Positions 43,763 to 55,300 of a DNA stretch of 64,000 nt are shown piece after piece; positions within the stretch are counted from its first letter, which is position 1; every line of letters starts with the position of its first letter. Source of the stretch: Candidatus Poribacteria bacterium (lineage in GTDB: Bacteria; Poribacteria; WGA-4E; WGA-3G); contig OY282386.1 in the NCBI GenBank assembly GCA_958295945.1, positions 4,334,204 through 4,398,203 on the forward strand, written 5' to 3'. The notes beneath the pieces are model-generated. The model searched no databases and was not told the origin of the DNA. It saw only the letters and a list, made by a program, of their open reading frames with translations. Made by a program: the position numbers and the translations under genes.

Positions 43763-46327
43763 TCAAAGCCTTGGGTCAACTGATTCACTTTCAAGTGCCA
43801 GTACTCCGAATACACATTCATGTACTTTAGACAATGGTTCACGATTGATAAATCGCTCAAGTGCCTCCACACCTAATGCAAATTCTCTGATTGCCAGGGA
43901 ACGTTTGTGCGATAGTCCTCTTGCTCGAAGTCGCTCTAAATTCTTCTGCAACGTATATTCAGGTCCATAGATGATACGTAGATACTCTCTCCCACGACAT
44001 TTCACTGCTGGTTGGACAAGTCCACGTTTCCCTTTCACTACAAAACCCATCGGTTTGATAACGACTCCTTCTCCACCTTGAGAAGTAAGTTCTTCCCACT
44101 GTTGAATTGCCAAGTTAATACTATTCTCGTCTTTCAAATCAACCAACCCATAGGATGTTCTGAACATCACACCATTCTCGGAACTACTACATAATTTTGA
44201 TAGCAATTCCATGTGCCACAAATGATCCTTGTCAACATGTACATTCCCTTCTGATGCCAATAGATGAAATGGAGCAAGTTTTAAGTCAGATATAGAATCC
44301 ACTGCCCAACAATATTTTTGATATGCATCAACATACCCGTTTATAGTATCTGATCGGTTCTGATAATTTTCCAATAACTCCTCAACTTCAATACCCCGAT
44401 TACCAGTAGTTTCTAATGAGGCAACAGCATCTGCAAAGGCAACACGCGCAGATGTGCCGACAGGGGCATATTGTTGACGTAATAACGCTTGTGCTTTGAC
44501 TGACCACGGCATTAACTCACAATCAAGACAGACCCAATCAGTATCTAAAATCTTCCACAATCCTGCTCTTTCAACTGACTGTTTAACGGAATTTAGCAGA
44601 GCATTTTCCATTGTAGCATCATCAAAAAATGGTCTGCCAGTGCGTGTATAACAGACACCAATTGTATCACCTGTTACACCAAACTGTTTACGAGCAGCTT
44701 CTGGATCTTTACATACAACAACGATTGCACGCGAACCCATGTGTTTCTCTTGCCATACGACTGTGGAAATTCCTTGATTGCGATAATAAGTAAATCCTTC
44801 AGCAGGGTGCTCAAGAAGACCCTCTTTTGTTGATGTCTCAGTCGGAGACATTGTGGGCGGAAGATAGATTAACCATTTCGGGTCAATGGCAAACCGACTC
44901 ATAACCTCCAATGCATTGATAGTATTCTCTTCACGAATTGTAACATTGTGATTTAGGCGTGTACTGATTATTCTCTTACCTATTACATCGTTGATGTCAA
45001 GGATACCATCATCTTTCTGATTTCCTATAGACCTTTTTGCTTCTGTTGTTTCGTGCAAAGGTTTAGCAGGTTCATAATACATCTTTTTTGCAGGAACAGA
45101 AACAAATTCTTTTTCGGGATGACGTAACGCAGTTAACTTGCCTCCGTAAACGCAACCCGTATCTATGTTTATAGTCCGATTCATCCATTCAGGTTCTGCA
45201 ACCGATGTATGGCCATAGACAACAGTTGCTTGTCCTCGATACTCTTCTGCCCAATTCAATCTAATAGGCAAACCAAACTCATCTGTTTCTCCCGTAGTTT
45301 CACCATATAGAGCAAATTGACGAACACGACCAGATGCGCGTCCTTGATATTCTTGTTTCATTCCCGCATGTGCAACAACCAATTTACCATTATCAAGAAC
45401 AAAATGGCTCACCAATCCCTCTATGAAATCGACAACTTGTTCTCTAAATTCTGGTGTTTCATTTTCTAATTGCGTAAGCGATTCTGCTAAACCATGTGTC
45501 TGTGCTACGTTTTTCCCTCTAAGAGCACGGACCAGTTTAACATCATGATTTCCCGGAACACATATTGCAATTCCATTTCTGTGCATTTCCATAACCAATC
45601 GTAGCACTTCAACGACTTTAGGTCCGCGGTCCACATAGTCACCAATGAATAAGACTTTCCTATCATCTGGAGATACGATTACTGGAATATCACAATCTTT
45701 TGTTTCTACTTCGTAGCCAAGTTTTCTCAGCAATTCAACAAGCTCATCATAACAACCGTGTATATCGCCAATAATATCAAATGGTCCAGTTTCATCCATC
45801 CGATTTGTCCACATCGGTTGACGTTCAATTTGTGCAGCCTCAACTTCCTCTGGTGAAGACAGAACATATAGAAAGTTCCGAAACCCTTCGCGTTTCAATG
45901 AACGTAATGATCTACGGAGTTGACTTGTCTGATTACGAACAACATGCGGTTTAAAATTGCGGTCAGGTCGGGTTTCGTTTCTTTCCTGACAGAGTTTAGC
46001 AGGAATATTCAAGACAATAGCAACTGATAGATAGTGATATTTCCGAGCCAATTCCAGCAACGGTTTCCTTGCTTCATGCTGAACATTGGTTGCATCTATG
46101 ACAGTTAACTTACCTGCAGCAAGACGTTTAGCAGCGATGAAATGTAAAACTTCAAACGCATCTTTAGTTGCATTTTGGTCATTTTCATCGTCAGAAACAA
46201 GTCCTCTACAGAAATCGGATGAAAGAATCTCTGTCGGTTTAAAGTGCTTCTTAGCAAAAGTTGACTTGCCTGATCCTGATGCACCAATAAGCACTACAAG
46301 TGATTGATCTGGAATCTTGATCTGCAT
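43763..46327 (-). CDS. pnkp: Polynucleotide kinase-phosphatase-ligase (bacterial Pnkp, RNA repair)
   Basis: Product of 854 residues, near the ~870 of the characterised clostridial enzyme. The start at 46327 is chosen because the longer frame runs into hen1. Kinase: GASGSGKS with Lys21-Ser22, then Asp38 and Arg41, the residues expected of the 5'-kinase. Metallophosphatase: GDIHGC with Asp188 and His190, GDYVDRG (230-235), GNHD (259-262). Ligase-like nucleotidyltransferase: EKHMGSRA with Lys528. It heals and, with Hen1, seals broken RNA such as cleaved tRNA. It follows hen1 by 14 nt. Confidence 0.95.
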   Translation of the reverse strand: MQIKIPDQSLVVLIGASGSGKSTFAKKHFKPTEILSSDFCRGLVSDDENDQNATKDAFEVLHFIAAKRLAAGKLTVIDATNVQHEARKPLLELARKYHYLSVAIVLNIPAKLCQERNETRPDRNFKPHVVRNQTSQLRRSLRSLKREGFRNFLYVLSSPEEVEAAQIERQPMWTNRMDETGPFDIIGDIHGCYDELVELLRKLGYEVETKDCDIPVIVSPDDRKVLFIGDYVDRGPKVVEVLRLVMEMHRNGIAICVPGNHDVKLVRALRGKNVAQTHGLAESLTQLENETPEFREQVVDFIEGLVSHFVLDNGKLVVAHAGMKQEYQGRASGRVRQFALYGETTGETDEFGLPIRLNWAEEYRGQATVVYGHTSVAEPEWMNRTINIDTGCVYGGKLTALRHPEKEFVSVPAKKMYYEPAKPLHETTEAKRSIGNQKDDGILDINDVIGKRIISTRLNHNVTIREENTINALEVMSRFAIDPKWLIYLPPTMSPTETSTKEGLLEHPAEGFTYYRNQGISTVVWQEKHMGSRAIVVVCKDPEAARKQFGVTGDTIGVCYTRTGRPFFDDATMENALLNSVKQSVERAGLWKILDTDWVCLDCELMPWSVKAQALLRQQYAPVGTSARVAFADAVASLETTGNRGIEVEELLENYQNRSDTINGYVDAYQKYCWAVDSISDLKLAPFHLLASEGNVHVDKDHLWHMELLSKLCSSSENGVMFRTSYGLVDLKDENSINLAIQQWEELTSQGGEGVVIKPMGFVVKGKRGLVQPAVKCRGREYLRIIYGPEYTLQKNLERLRARGLSHKRSLAIREFALGVEALERFINREPLSKVHECVFGVLALESESVDPRL

Positions 46328-46341
46328 AATATCGTTTCTAT

Positions 46342-47727
46342 TTATTGCGTAAACACCGCCATCTGTGTTGGTGCACCAACAACTGAATCTTCTTCTCCGA
46401 TAGGATAGTACATAACAGAATACCCAAACCGTTTGGCAACATCTGCTGTCCAAGATTCAAATTCACGCCGTGTCCATTCAAAACGATGGTCTCTATGCCG
46501 AAATTTACCTGCTGGCAAGTTCTCAAATTTGACATTATATTCTTCATTAGGTGTTGTCAACACTACCATCGTAGGGCAAGCATATTCAAATACAACCCGT
46601 TCAAATGCAGCAATGCGCGGTTTATCTAAGTGTTCAATCACCTCTATCACTGCCGCTGCATCATATCCTGACAAACGTGAATCCCGATAACATAACGATC
46701 CTTGTATAAATGCCAATCGTTCCTGTTCCTTCTCTGATAAACGCTCATAATGCAATCGTTGCTGTGCGATTTTCAACGATTGATGTGAGACATCCATTCC
46801 AACGACTTCTTCAAACTGCTTTTCTCGCATCAATTTTCGGAGCAGCTTTCCTTCACCACATCCTAAATCCAAAACACGTTTCGCTCCAGACTCCTTGATA
46901 ATCTCTGTAGTCTTTGTTAGTCTAACTTCGTTCAGTCCAATATTTTCTTCTATCTCTGTTTCGCAAAGTCTAACATCCTCTTCATCCTCACCAACATCAC
47001 CTAATTGCGTCAATGCCTGACGTGTAAGTCTACGTTGATGCTTCAGATAACGACTGACAATAACTTCTTGCTCTGGATGTTCAGATAACCAATCTTCTCC
47101 ATGTCTGAGGAGTTTCTCTATCTCTGCTTCAGCAACCCAATAATGTTTTTCATCATCAAGCACAGGAATTAAAACATAAAGGTGTCTTAACATCTCGCTC
47201 AACAAACACTGTCTTTCAAGAGTGACTGTATAGTAACGACTTTCTCCCCACTCTTGAAAACTTGAGTCCAATATATGTCGTTCAGAAATGACAGAATATC
47301 CAAGCGGTTCAAACAATCGTCTCAAGAACTTATCGCCTCCACGACAAGGTAGTATAGACAACTTTGCAGATAAATGAATTGGTGTTTGAACAAGATTGGG
47401 ACGGTCTTTACATTTACCTGATAATGCACTGCTATAGACCTTCGCAATCGCAACACTCATAAATGAAGATGCAACATAAGGACGATCATTGACATATTCA
47501 GCAAGTGCGAAATTCTCTCGATGTTGTCCATAACTTCTCCGCACAAGTCCGACTGAATCTACATCAAGCAGCATTGCAGCAGTACATCTATCCGTTTCTG
47601 CTTCAGGATAAAAGACATGGACACGTCCGTAGGCAAGATCAAAAGTCTGTAAACGGTCAGGATGTTTATGTAATAGATACCCAAGATCGGTTGCAGGAGA
47701 ATAGGATGTGGTGATTGTCAATAACAT
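46342..47727 (-). CDS. hen1: Hen1 3'-terminal RNA ribose 2'-O-methyltransferase
   Basis: Product of 461 residues in two parts. The N-terminal half (~1-240) starts MLLTITTSYSPATDLGYLLHKHP and is the region that, in known pairs, activates Pnkp ligation. The C-terminal methyltransferase has LDLGCGEG (286-293) for S-adenosylmethionine and the Mn-binding set Glu362, Glu365, His366 (EVIEHL) and His414 (RHRDHRFEW). It marks the 3' end of cut RNA with a 2'-O-methyl group before sealing, which blocks renewed cleavage. It is the first gene of the hen1-pnkp unit, under a consensus promoter. Confidence 0.95.
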   Translation of the reverse strand: MLLTITTSYSPATDLGYLLHKHPDRLQTFDLAYGRVHVFYPEAETDRCTAAMLLDVDSVGLVRRSYGQHRENFALAEYVNDRPYVASSFMSVAIAKVYSSALSGKCKDRPNLVQTPIHLSAKLSILPCRGGDKFLRRLFEPLGYSVISERHILDSSFQEWGESRYYTVTLERQCLLSEMLRHLYVLIPVLDDEKHYWVAEAEIEKLLRHGEDWLSEHPEQEVIVSRYLKHQRRLTRQALTQLGDVGEDEEDVRLCETEIEENIGLNEVRLTKTTEIIKESGAKRVLDLGCGEGKLLRKLMREKQFEEVVGMDVSHQSLKIAQQRLHYERLSEKEQERLAFIQGSLCYRDSRLSGYDAAAVIEVIEHLDKPRIAAFERVVFEYACPTMVVLTTPNEEYNVKFENLPAGKFRHRDHRFEWTRREFESWTADVAKRFGYSVMYYPIGEEDSVVGAPTQMAVFTQ

Positions 47728-47772
47728 TGCTTGAAGGAGAAGATTATTAAAGAATAAAGAACTGATGTTGAA

Positions 47773-47801
47773 ATTATACCTCTTGATTACTTTATTGTCA
47801 A
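47773..47801 (-). promoter_or_regulatory. Perfect consensus sigma-70 promoter for hen1-pnkp
   Basis: Read on the - strand, TTGACA (47801-47796) and TATAAT (47778-47773) are both exact consensus hexamers with a 17-nt spacer, ending 45 nt before the hen1 ATG at 47727. The leader lacks a clear AGGAGG ahead of the ATG. Confidence 0.8.
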
Positions 47802-47853
47802 GAAACTTAACATGTCAACAGGGTTATTTAGTTTTAGGATTTCTGATTTTCAA

Positions 47854-47882
47854 TTGACAAAGAAAGAGAAAAAATATAAAAT
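47854..47882 (+). promoter_or_regulatory. Sigma-70-type promoter candidate for the first PQQ-propeller gene
   Basis: TTGACA (47854-47859), a 17-nt purine-rich spacer, then TAAAAT (47877-47882). It points away from the hen1 promoter and lies 100 nt before the ATG at 47983, leaving a ~95-nt leader. The rest of 47728-47982 is AT-rich with no other feature seen. Confidence 0.55.
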
Positions 47883-47982
47883 AGCAAAACTTGAGCAAAT
47901 CCAAATTAAAAAAAGATATAACGCGAACGATAATTGTGTTCTGGAAAAGATCGTTATTTTATCAAGGAGTTTATTCATATTT

Positions 47983-49284
47983 ATGAAACGCATTACGCTT
48001 TTACTTACTGTTTTCATTACTGTCTTTTCCTTAAATATCTACTATGTTTCTGCTGATGATTGGCCCCAGTGGCGAGGTCCTAACAGAGATGGCGTATGGA
48101 AAGAAACCGGTATCATTGAGAAATTTGATGGTGAGAATATACCTATAAAATGGAGTGTACCTATAGGAAGTGGGTACAGTGGACCAACTGTTGCAGAGGG
48201 TCGCGTATATATAACAGACAGACTTACAAAACCGAAACAAGTTGAACGTGTTCACTGCTTTGATTGGCAAACTGGGGACGAAATTTGGTCTTACACTTAT
48301 GATTGTATCTATAGGATTGAATATCCTGTAGGACCACGAGCAAATGTTACAGTACATCAAGGTCTTGCATATTCCTTAGGCGCAATGGGTCATCTACACT
48401 GTTTTGATGCAGCAACTGGTGAAATCAAATGGCAAAAAGACCTTAATACAGAATATAATATTGAAATGCCTATATGGGGAATTGCATGTGCTCCGATTGT
48501 TGAAGATAATCTTCTAATCGTTCAGATAGGTGGAAAGCCGGAAGCATGTATTGTCGCATTTGATAGAAATTCGGGTGAAGAAAAGTGGACTGCCTTAGAG
48601 GATAATGCATCCTATTCAGCACCAATAATCATTGAACAAGCAGGCAAAAGAGTCTTAATTTGTTGGACAGGATGGAATGTAACCGCACTTGACCCGCAGA
48701 CAGGTGAATTGCATTGGAAATACCCGATCCCACCAACAAATTGGGAAATTGGAATCGCAACGCCAATTCATAACGATAATCAACTGTTCGTTACTAATTT
48801 CTATGAAGGTGCAGCTCTATTGAAATTATCTACCGAGAAATTGGATTATGAACTTGTTTGGCATAGAAGAGGTGAAAATGAGAGAAAGACTGATGCCATT
48901 CAAACTACGATGTCAACACCTGTATGGATAGGGAATTTTATATATGGTGTTGACAGTTATGGGGAACTACGTTGTATTGAGGCGGAAACGGGTGATCGGA
49001 TATGGGAAGACCTAACTGCTGTTCCTAAAGCACGGTGGAGTACGATACATTTTACTCAAAACGGCGACAAGATTTGGATGTTTAATGAACGTGGAGAACT
49101 TCTCATTACTGAACTTTCACCTGAAGGACTGAATATCATTAGTCGTGCGAAATTAATTAAACCAACCCGTGACCAATTAAACCGTAGGAATGGTGTTACG
49201 TGGGCACATCCTGCTTATGCATATAAACATGTCTTCGCCAGAAACGGGGAAGAACTTGTGTGTGCCGATCTTTCAAAAAAATAA
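47983..49284 (+). CDS. Exported PQQ-type beta-propeller repeat protein
   Basis: Product of 433 residues. The start at 47983 begins a signal peptide (MKRITLLLTVFITVFSLNIYYVSA) with AAGGAG 12 nt upstream. A frame extending 57 codons upstream covers the promoter and was rejected. WPQWRGPNRDGV after the signal is typical of secreted PQQ-like propellers of planctomycete/poribacterial type. Repeated blades read VHCFDWQTGDEIW, LHCFDAATGEIKW, VAFDRNSGEEKW, VTALDPQTGELHW and CIEAETGDRIW. The catalytic residues of quinoprotein dehydrogenases are not evident; a scaffold role is possible. It abuts the next peptidase gene. Confidence 0.85.
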   Translation: MKRITLLLTVFITVFSLNIYYVSADDWPQWRGPNRDGVWKETGIIEKFDGENIPIKWSVPIGSGYSGPTVAEGRVYITDRLTKPKQVERVHCFDWQTGDEIWSYTYDCIYRIEYPVGPRANVTVHQGLAYSLGAMGHLHCFDAATGEIKWQKDLNTEYNIEMPIWGIACAPIVEDNLLIVQIGGKPEACIVAFDRNSGEEKWTALEDNASYSAPIIIEQAGKRVLICWTGWNVTALDPQTGELHWKYPIPPTNWEIGIATPIHNDNQLFVTNFYEGAALLKLSTEKLDYELVWHRRGENERKTDAIQTTMSTPVWIGNFIYGVDSYGELRCIEAETGDRIWEDLTAVPKARWSTIHFTQNGDKIWMFNERGELLITELSPEGLNIISRAKLIKPTRDQLNRRNGVTWAHPAYAYKHVFARNGEELVCADLSKK

Positions 49285-49308
49285 ATGGATATAATAATGG
49301 ATGGTAGA

Positions 49309-52300
49309 ATGGATTCCAAACGCTCGACTGCATCGGGTGGGACACCTCACCCACCCATTGACCTACAAATAGGTCAAGAACTTCACGGATTTGAGGTAAA
49401 GAACATCACACCTATTGACGAATTGCGGGCAGTAGCAATAGAACTCTTGCATCCACATAGCGGCGCACGGTTGTTGCATCTCTGGACAGACGACCCCAGA
49501 AACCTGTTTTCAATCAGTCCACTAACACCAACATTTGATGATACGGGGCTGCAGCATATCCTTGAACACTCCGTAATGATGGGATCTCGTACTTATCCGT
49601 TAAAAGGAGGGTTCTTTGAGATCATGAAAATGAGTCTCGCAACTTATGACAGTACAAATGCAATGAACTGGGGCGATCATGCCTTGTACTACACCTCAAA
49701 CAATGTCAAGAAAGACCTATTTAATGTTGCAGAAGTCCACTTTGATTCGGTTTTTCATCCACTTCTGACGGAGGACACTTTCAAACGTGAAGGACATCAT
49801 CTTGAACCTGTGGACCGAGATCAACCGACAGGAGATTTAAAAATAAACGGGATCGTTTATAATGAAGTGAAAATTGGCTTGTCCCATCCGAGATACTGCT
49901 TGATTCTTGCTGTGGCTGGCGGACTTCTGCCTGATACCTGCTATGCCTACAATGGTGGTGGAAATTATCTGGTTATGCCAGACTTAACTTACGAACAATT
50001 GAAAACTTATCACCAAACCTACTACCATCCACACAACAGTTACTTCTTCTTCTACGGCAATATACCAACACACGATTATCTCTTATTTCTCGCCGATAAA
50101 CTGGCGGCTATTCCAAAGACAGAGACAAATGGGTTTCGGCATCCTCTCCGACCAGAGATCACACATCAACCGAAGTGGAAATCTCCACGGACTGTAACGG
50201 ATACCTACCCAATTGGTGCAGATGAGCCCCTCACTGAAAAGACATACTTGATGCTCAGTTGGATTATCGGAGGGACAACGGATCCTGAAGAGGTTATCTT
50301 GTGCCATATATTACGCAGGATACTACTCGATAACGAAGGCTCACCTCTCCGCAAGGCAATTATAAATTCAAAACTTGGTACTGATATACGATACAATATT
50401 TTTGATGGTAAGATAGGACCAAATAGAACATTTAGTGTCGGTTTAGTTGGAAGTGAAGCAGATCGCGTTGACGTTTTCACAGAATTGGTCATCAGGACAC
50501 TCACTGAAATTGCAGACGCAGAAATTGACAAAGAGATAGTGGAAGCCGCATTCCAACAAATCACCTACGACTATCAGGAGGTCACACCGGGTTTCCCGTT
50601 TCAAATGATGATACGTGTCATAAATACATGGGTATATGAAAAGGAACCGACCCTCTTTTTAAAGATGGGGACGCACCTATCTGCTATCCGTCAACGCTGG
50701 GAACGAAATCCGCAGATTTTCAACGAATTGATTCGCGAGCGGCTTCTTGCCAACCCACATCGGTTGACGACCATCCTGACTCCTGACACAGATATGCAGG
50801 CAAGGCTTGATGCGACAGAAAATAAACGTCTGAAAGCAATTCGCGCACAACTCACTGATGAACAGATGCGGCAGATTGCCGCCGATGCCGCGGAACTGGA
50901 GCACCTGAGCGGACAACCGAACTCACCAGAGGATTTAGCGAAATTGCCGCAACTACACGTCTCTGAGCTACCCGAAGAACCACTGCATATTCCCACGACT
51001 ATTGAGACGGTTAGCGGGCGCCCGCTGCTTCGGAACGAGATATTTTCAAACGGTGTGAATTATCTCGCGCTAAATTTTGATTTACAAGGGTTACCACAAC
51101 ATCTTTGGCAGTATCTAACCAAATACACCGATGCTGTTGACAAACTCGGTGCGGGTAAGATGAATTACGAACAGATTGCACAGCGCAGAGCAGCGACCAC
51201 TGGCAGCATTGGATGCTCGCCGAACTTTACCACCCACGCGCTTGACCCAAGTCGTCCAGTGTGGGATATGCAATTTCGACTCAAAGCACTTGACGGTAAA
51301 ATTGAGGATGCGTTGAGCGTTTTGCACGATTTGGTTTTCGATGTGAACCCGCGCAATAAAGAACGTCTCTACGACGTTCTCAATCAGGCAGTGGATTCTA
51401 AACACGACTATTACGGTGTATCTGTTGTAAACCACCGTGCTGCTCGCGGACTTTCACAACGGGGATTTCTCACAGATATCGTCTACGGACTACCACGACT
51501 CCGCACAAGTGAAATGTTGCTCAACCGTTTTGATGAATCTTATGAAGAACTGACCGGTTATATTGAACAGATTCGCGAGTTTCTATTAGTCCAAAGTCGC
51601 GTGACCGCTAGTTTTACCGGCTCTGACGCAGCTTATGAGGTGTTTCGAGGACAGTTCTCAGAATGGATTGACGACATGCGTGACGAACCGATAATACCTG
51701 CACTGATTGGTTTTAAATCTTTTGGGACGCCACCACGCGAAGGATTAGCGGCTCCTATTCCAATAGCGCACTGTACCCAAATGATACCAGCACCGCACTA
51801 CTCACATCCGGATTCAGGACTCTTGACTATCGGATCGCATATCTTAGAAAATGATTACATGTTGCCCGAAATCCGATTCAAAGGCAATGCCTACGGTTTT
51901 CGTTTTTCATATAACCCTTGTGAATCCTTGATCTGCCAGGGATCACAGGACGATCCGCACGTCGCCCGAACACTTGCCGTTTTCGCACGGACAATAGACT
52001 ATGTTAAACAGACAGAGTGGACGCAGGCTGATATTGACCGGGCGATTATTGCTAAATCGTCAGATTACCTAAAAACAGCCCGGCCAAGTCAAGCCTCAAC
52101 TGATGCCATCTGGCATTATGTTAAGGGGCAGACACACGAAGTGGTTGCAGAAAAATATGCCCAACTCCGACGCGCAACTCCCAAGGAGGTTAAACGAACA
52201 CTGTTGGAAACTTTGGAAGAAAACAAGGGCAAAGCCCCAATTTGCGTCATTGCAAGTCGTGAGAAATTAACGGCAGAAAATAAGAAAATGGATCAACCGC

Positions 52301-52320
52301 TTGAAATTGAGGACATATAA
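49309..52320 (+). CDS. M16C (presequence-protease-like) metallopeptidase, divergent copy
   Basis: Product of 1003 residues. The start at 49309 aligns with the GTG start of the paralogue downstream; two other ATGs lie 4 and 8 codons upstream. The inverted zinc motif His83-Ile-Leu-Glu86-His87 and distal Glu186 (IVYNEVK) are present, so the site could be active. Conserved surroundings have drifted: DSTNAMNWGDHALYY where the paralogue has FINAMTSSDHTYYP, and NYLVMPDLTY where it has DPDAIPDLTY after a glycine run. These chamber residues normally hold the peptide. The second half matches the M16C-associated domain. Cytoplasmic, no signal. Confidence 0.88.
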   Translation: MDSKRSTASGGTPHPPIDLQIGQELHGFEVKNITPIDELRAVAIELLHPHSGARLLHLWTDDPRNLFSISPLTPTFDDTGLQHILEHSVMMGSRTYPLKGGFFEIMKMSLATYDSTNAMNWGDHALYYTSNNVKKDLFNVAEVHFDSVFHPLLTEDTFKREGHHLEPVDRDQPTGDLKINGIVYNEVKIGLSHPRYCLILAVAGGLLPDTCYAYNGGGNYLVMPDLTYEQLKTYHQTYYHPHNSYFFFYGNIPTHDYLLFLADKLAAIPKTETNGFRHPLRPEITHQPKWKSPRTVTDTYPIGADEPLTEKTYLMLSWIIGGTTDPEEVILCHILRRILLDNEGSPLRKAIINSKLGTDIRYNIFDGKIGPNRTFSVGLVGSEADRVDVFTELVIRTLTEIADAEIDKEIVEAAFQQITYDYQEVTPGFPFQMMIRVINTWVYEKEPTLFLKMGTHLSAIRQRWERNPQIFNELIRERLLANPHRLTTILTPDTDMQARLDATENKRLKAIRAQLTDEQMRQIAADAAELEHLSGQPNSPEDLAKLPQLHVSELPEEPLHIPTTIETVSGRPLLRNEIFSNGVNYLALNFDLQGLPQHLWQYLTKYTDAVDKLGAGKMNYEQIAQRRAATTGSIGCSPNFTTHALDPSRPVWDMQFRLKALDGKIEDALSVLHDLVFDVNPRNKERLYDVLNQAVDSKHDYYGVSVVNHRAARGLSQRGFLTDIVYGLPRLRTSEMLLNRFDESYEELTGYIEQIREFLLVQSRVTASFTGSDAAYEVFRGQFSEWIDDMRDEPIIPALIGFKSFGTPPREGLAAPIPIAHCTQMIPAPHYSHPDSGLLTIGSHILENDYMLPEIRFKGNAYGFRFSYNPCESLICQGSQDDPHVARTLAVFARTIDYVKQTEWTQADIDRAIIAKSSDYLKTARPSQASTDAIWHYVKGQTHEVVAEKYAQLRRATPKEVKRTLLETLEENKGKAPICVIASREKLTAENKKMDQPLEIEDI

Positions 52321-52381
52321 CGTAAACTTGTAAACCATATTTTTAGCAAATTGCAAAATTTAATTAAAACTGGAGGTTAAA

Positions 52382-55300
52382 GTGGATTCCAAACTCTCGA
52401 CTGCATCGGGTGGGTTACCTCACCCACCTGTTGACTTACAAAAAGGTCAACAACTTCACGGATTTGAGGTTAAAAACATCACACCAATTGACGAACTACG
52501 TGCAGTGACTATTGAATTGACACATCCGAACAGTGGAGCACGTATACTACATTTATATACTAATGATTCAGAAAATCTCTTCTCTATCAACTTCCCCACA
52601 CCACCTACAGACGACACTGGTGTGCCGCATATTCTGGAACATGCTGTCTTAGCTGGTTCACAGAAATATCCGGTCAAAGAACCGTTTTTTGAAATGATAA
52701 AGATGAGTATGGCAACTTTTATCAACGCCATGACAAGTTCAGACCACACCTATTATCCAGTCGCGAGCAATGTCAAGAAAGACCTATTCAACTTAGCAGA
52801 AGTCTATTTTGATGCAGTCTTTCACCCACTACTGACTGAGGAGACTTTCAAACGGGAAGGACACCATCTTGCACCTGTTGATCCAGAAAATCCCACTGGT
52901 GATATTAAGATTACCGGCATTGTCTACAATGAAATGAAAGGTGTTTTCTCGGATCCAGAATCAAGATTATATCGATCCATGACAAGTCGTCTCTTACCTG
53001 ACACATTATATGCCAAAGAATCAGGTGGTGACCCTGATGCAATTCCAGACTTGACATATCAGCAGCTGAAAGACTTTCATGGAACTTATTACCACCCCAG
53101 TAATGGCTTCTTTTTTCTTTATGGAAATATTCCAACAACTGATTATCTTGCGTTCCTTGCTGACAAACTTGACAATATACCCAAAAACGATACTACTGGC
53201 TCGTTAAATCCGCTGAATAAAAATGTCACACATCAACCAAGATGGGATTCACATCAATCTGTAATTGACACATACCCCGTCGCACCAGATGAGTCGTTGA
53301 CTGAGAAGACGTACTTAATGCTGAGTTGGCTCATCGGTGATGCGACTGACCCAGAAGATGTTGCCATGTGCCATATTCTAAGTCTGATACTTTTCGGTAA
53401 TGAAGCTGCACCGCTGAAGAAAGCAATTATCGACTCAAAGTTGGGAACAGATATTATTTATTCCGGTGCAAGTTCCATTGGTCCAAACAGTTCATTCTAT
53501 GTCGGCATTAAAGGGAGTGAGAAGGAACGAACAGAAGCTTTTACCAATCTTATTACCGACACACTCACCGAACTTGCAAATAACACTTTTGATAGTGAAT
53601 TGGTAGAGGCTGCTTTCCAACAGTCAACTTATCACTATCAAGAGGTAGCCCCGATGTTCCCGCTTCGTATACTGTTCCGTGTCATTGAACCGTGGATATA
53701 TGATAAAGAGTCGGATACGTTCCTAAGAATGGGAGAGAGTTTGGCTGTTATACGTAAACGTTGGGAAGAAAATCCCTCTATCTTCAACGATCTGATTAAG
53801 GAACGTTTACTTGATAATCCACATCGATTGACAAGTGTTCTTTCACCAGATCCAAACATGCAGGCAAAACTTGATACTGAATTGGAAGAACGAACTAATG
53901 AAATCAGAACACAACTTACCGATGAACAGGTATTAAAGATTGCTGCTGATGCCGCAGAATTGGAACGCATGAACGGTGAACCAAATCCACCAGAAGCATT
54001 GGCGAAATTACCACAACTCAGCATAAAGGATTTACCCGATAAACCGAAACATATACCCACTACTATAGAAAAAGTCGGTGGACAAGATTTTCTTAAAAGT
54101 GATGTTTTTGCAAACGGAGTTAACTATTTTGTTTTGGATTTTGATATACGCGGGTTACCGGAACACCTCTGGACATATATGCCGCAGTATTTGAACGCTA
54201 TTTGTAAACTCGGTGCAGCAGAAATGGACTTTACGGAATTGGCACGACGAAAGTCGGCAGTTACTGGTGGAATCAGTTGTGGTGTAGGATTTCGTACGCA
54301 TGCACTTGATCGCGACCGTTCACTGCAAAACGCATATTTCCATCTCAAAGCACTTGATGGCAAAATGGATGCTGCACTTGATGTCCTACATGATTTAGTC
54401 TTTTCAGTGAACCCACGAGATAAAGAACGTCTTCGCGATGTAATGGTACAAACTGTCGCAAAATATCGCACAGATATGGTCCAAAACGGTTCAAACACAG
54501 CAATTCACCATGCTGCCCGTGGATTTTCATTACAAGCACATCTCTCAGAAATTGTATACGGTCTCCCACAACTCAGACAAAGCGAAACCTTACTCAACAG
54601 TTTTGACGAACTAAACGCTGATCTCATGTGTCATATAGAAGAGATCCGTGATTTCTTGCTAAATCGTCAACGTGTGACTGCTGGGTTTGTTGGAACTGAC
54701 TCTGTCTACCAGCAGACTCGGACAAAACTCGGTGAATGGTTGGATTCTATGCGAGATGAAGCAATCACTCCAGACCCAATAGCATTTCAACCTTACGATA
54801 CTCCGCCACGTGAAGGTTTAGCGGGACCGATTCAGATTGCACATTGTGCACACGTAATGTCTGCACCGCACTATTCGCATCCCGATTCAATCTTGATCTC
54901 TATAGGGACACATCTTGTCGGTATGGATTACATATTGAGTGAAATCCGATTTAAAGGTAATGCTTACGGTGCAGGACTTTCTTATAGTTCATTTGATGGA
55001 GCACTCTATCAATCCTCGTTCAGGGATCCACATGTAGCACGAACAATTAATGTGTTTGAACAGACTATTGATTACATCAAGCAAGTTGAATGGACACAAA
55101 CGGATATTGACCATGCAATCATCTCATCGGCGAAAGATGCTGAAAAACCAATTCGTCCAAGTCAAGCAATTAGTAACGCGCAATGGCATCACATCGGGGG
55201 CATAACGAGAGAAATACGAGAGGAACGTTACAAACAACTTCGAAGGGCAACACCTGATGAAGTGAAACGCGCACTTGTCCAGCTTTTTGAGGAAAATCTT

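Noticed and set aside
46328..46453. N-terminal extension of pnkp into hen1
   Set aside because: The extra 42 residues are low-complexity and out of frame with hen1 coding. The start at 46327 puts the kinase residues (Lys21, Ser22, Asp38, Arg41) where the characterised enzyme has them.
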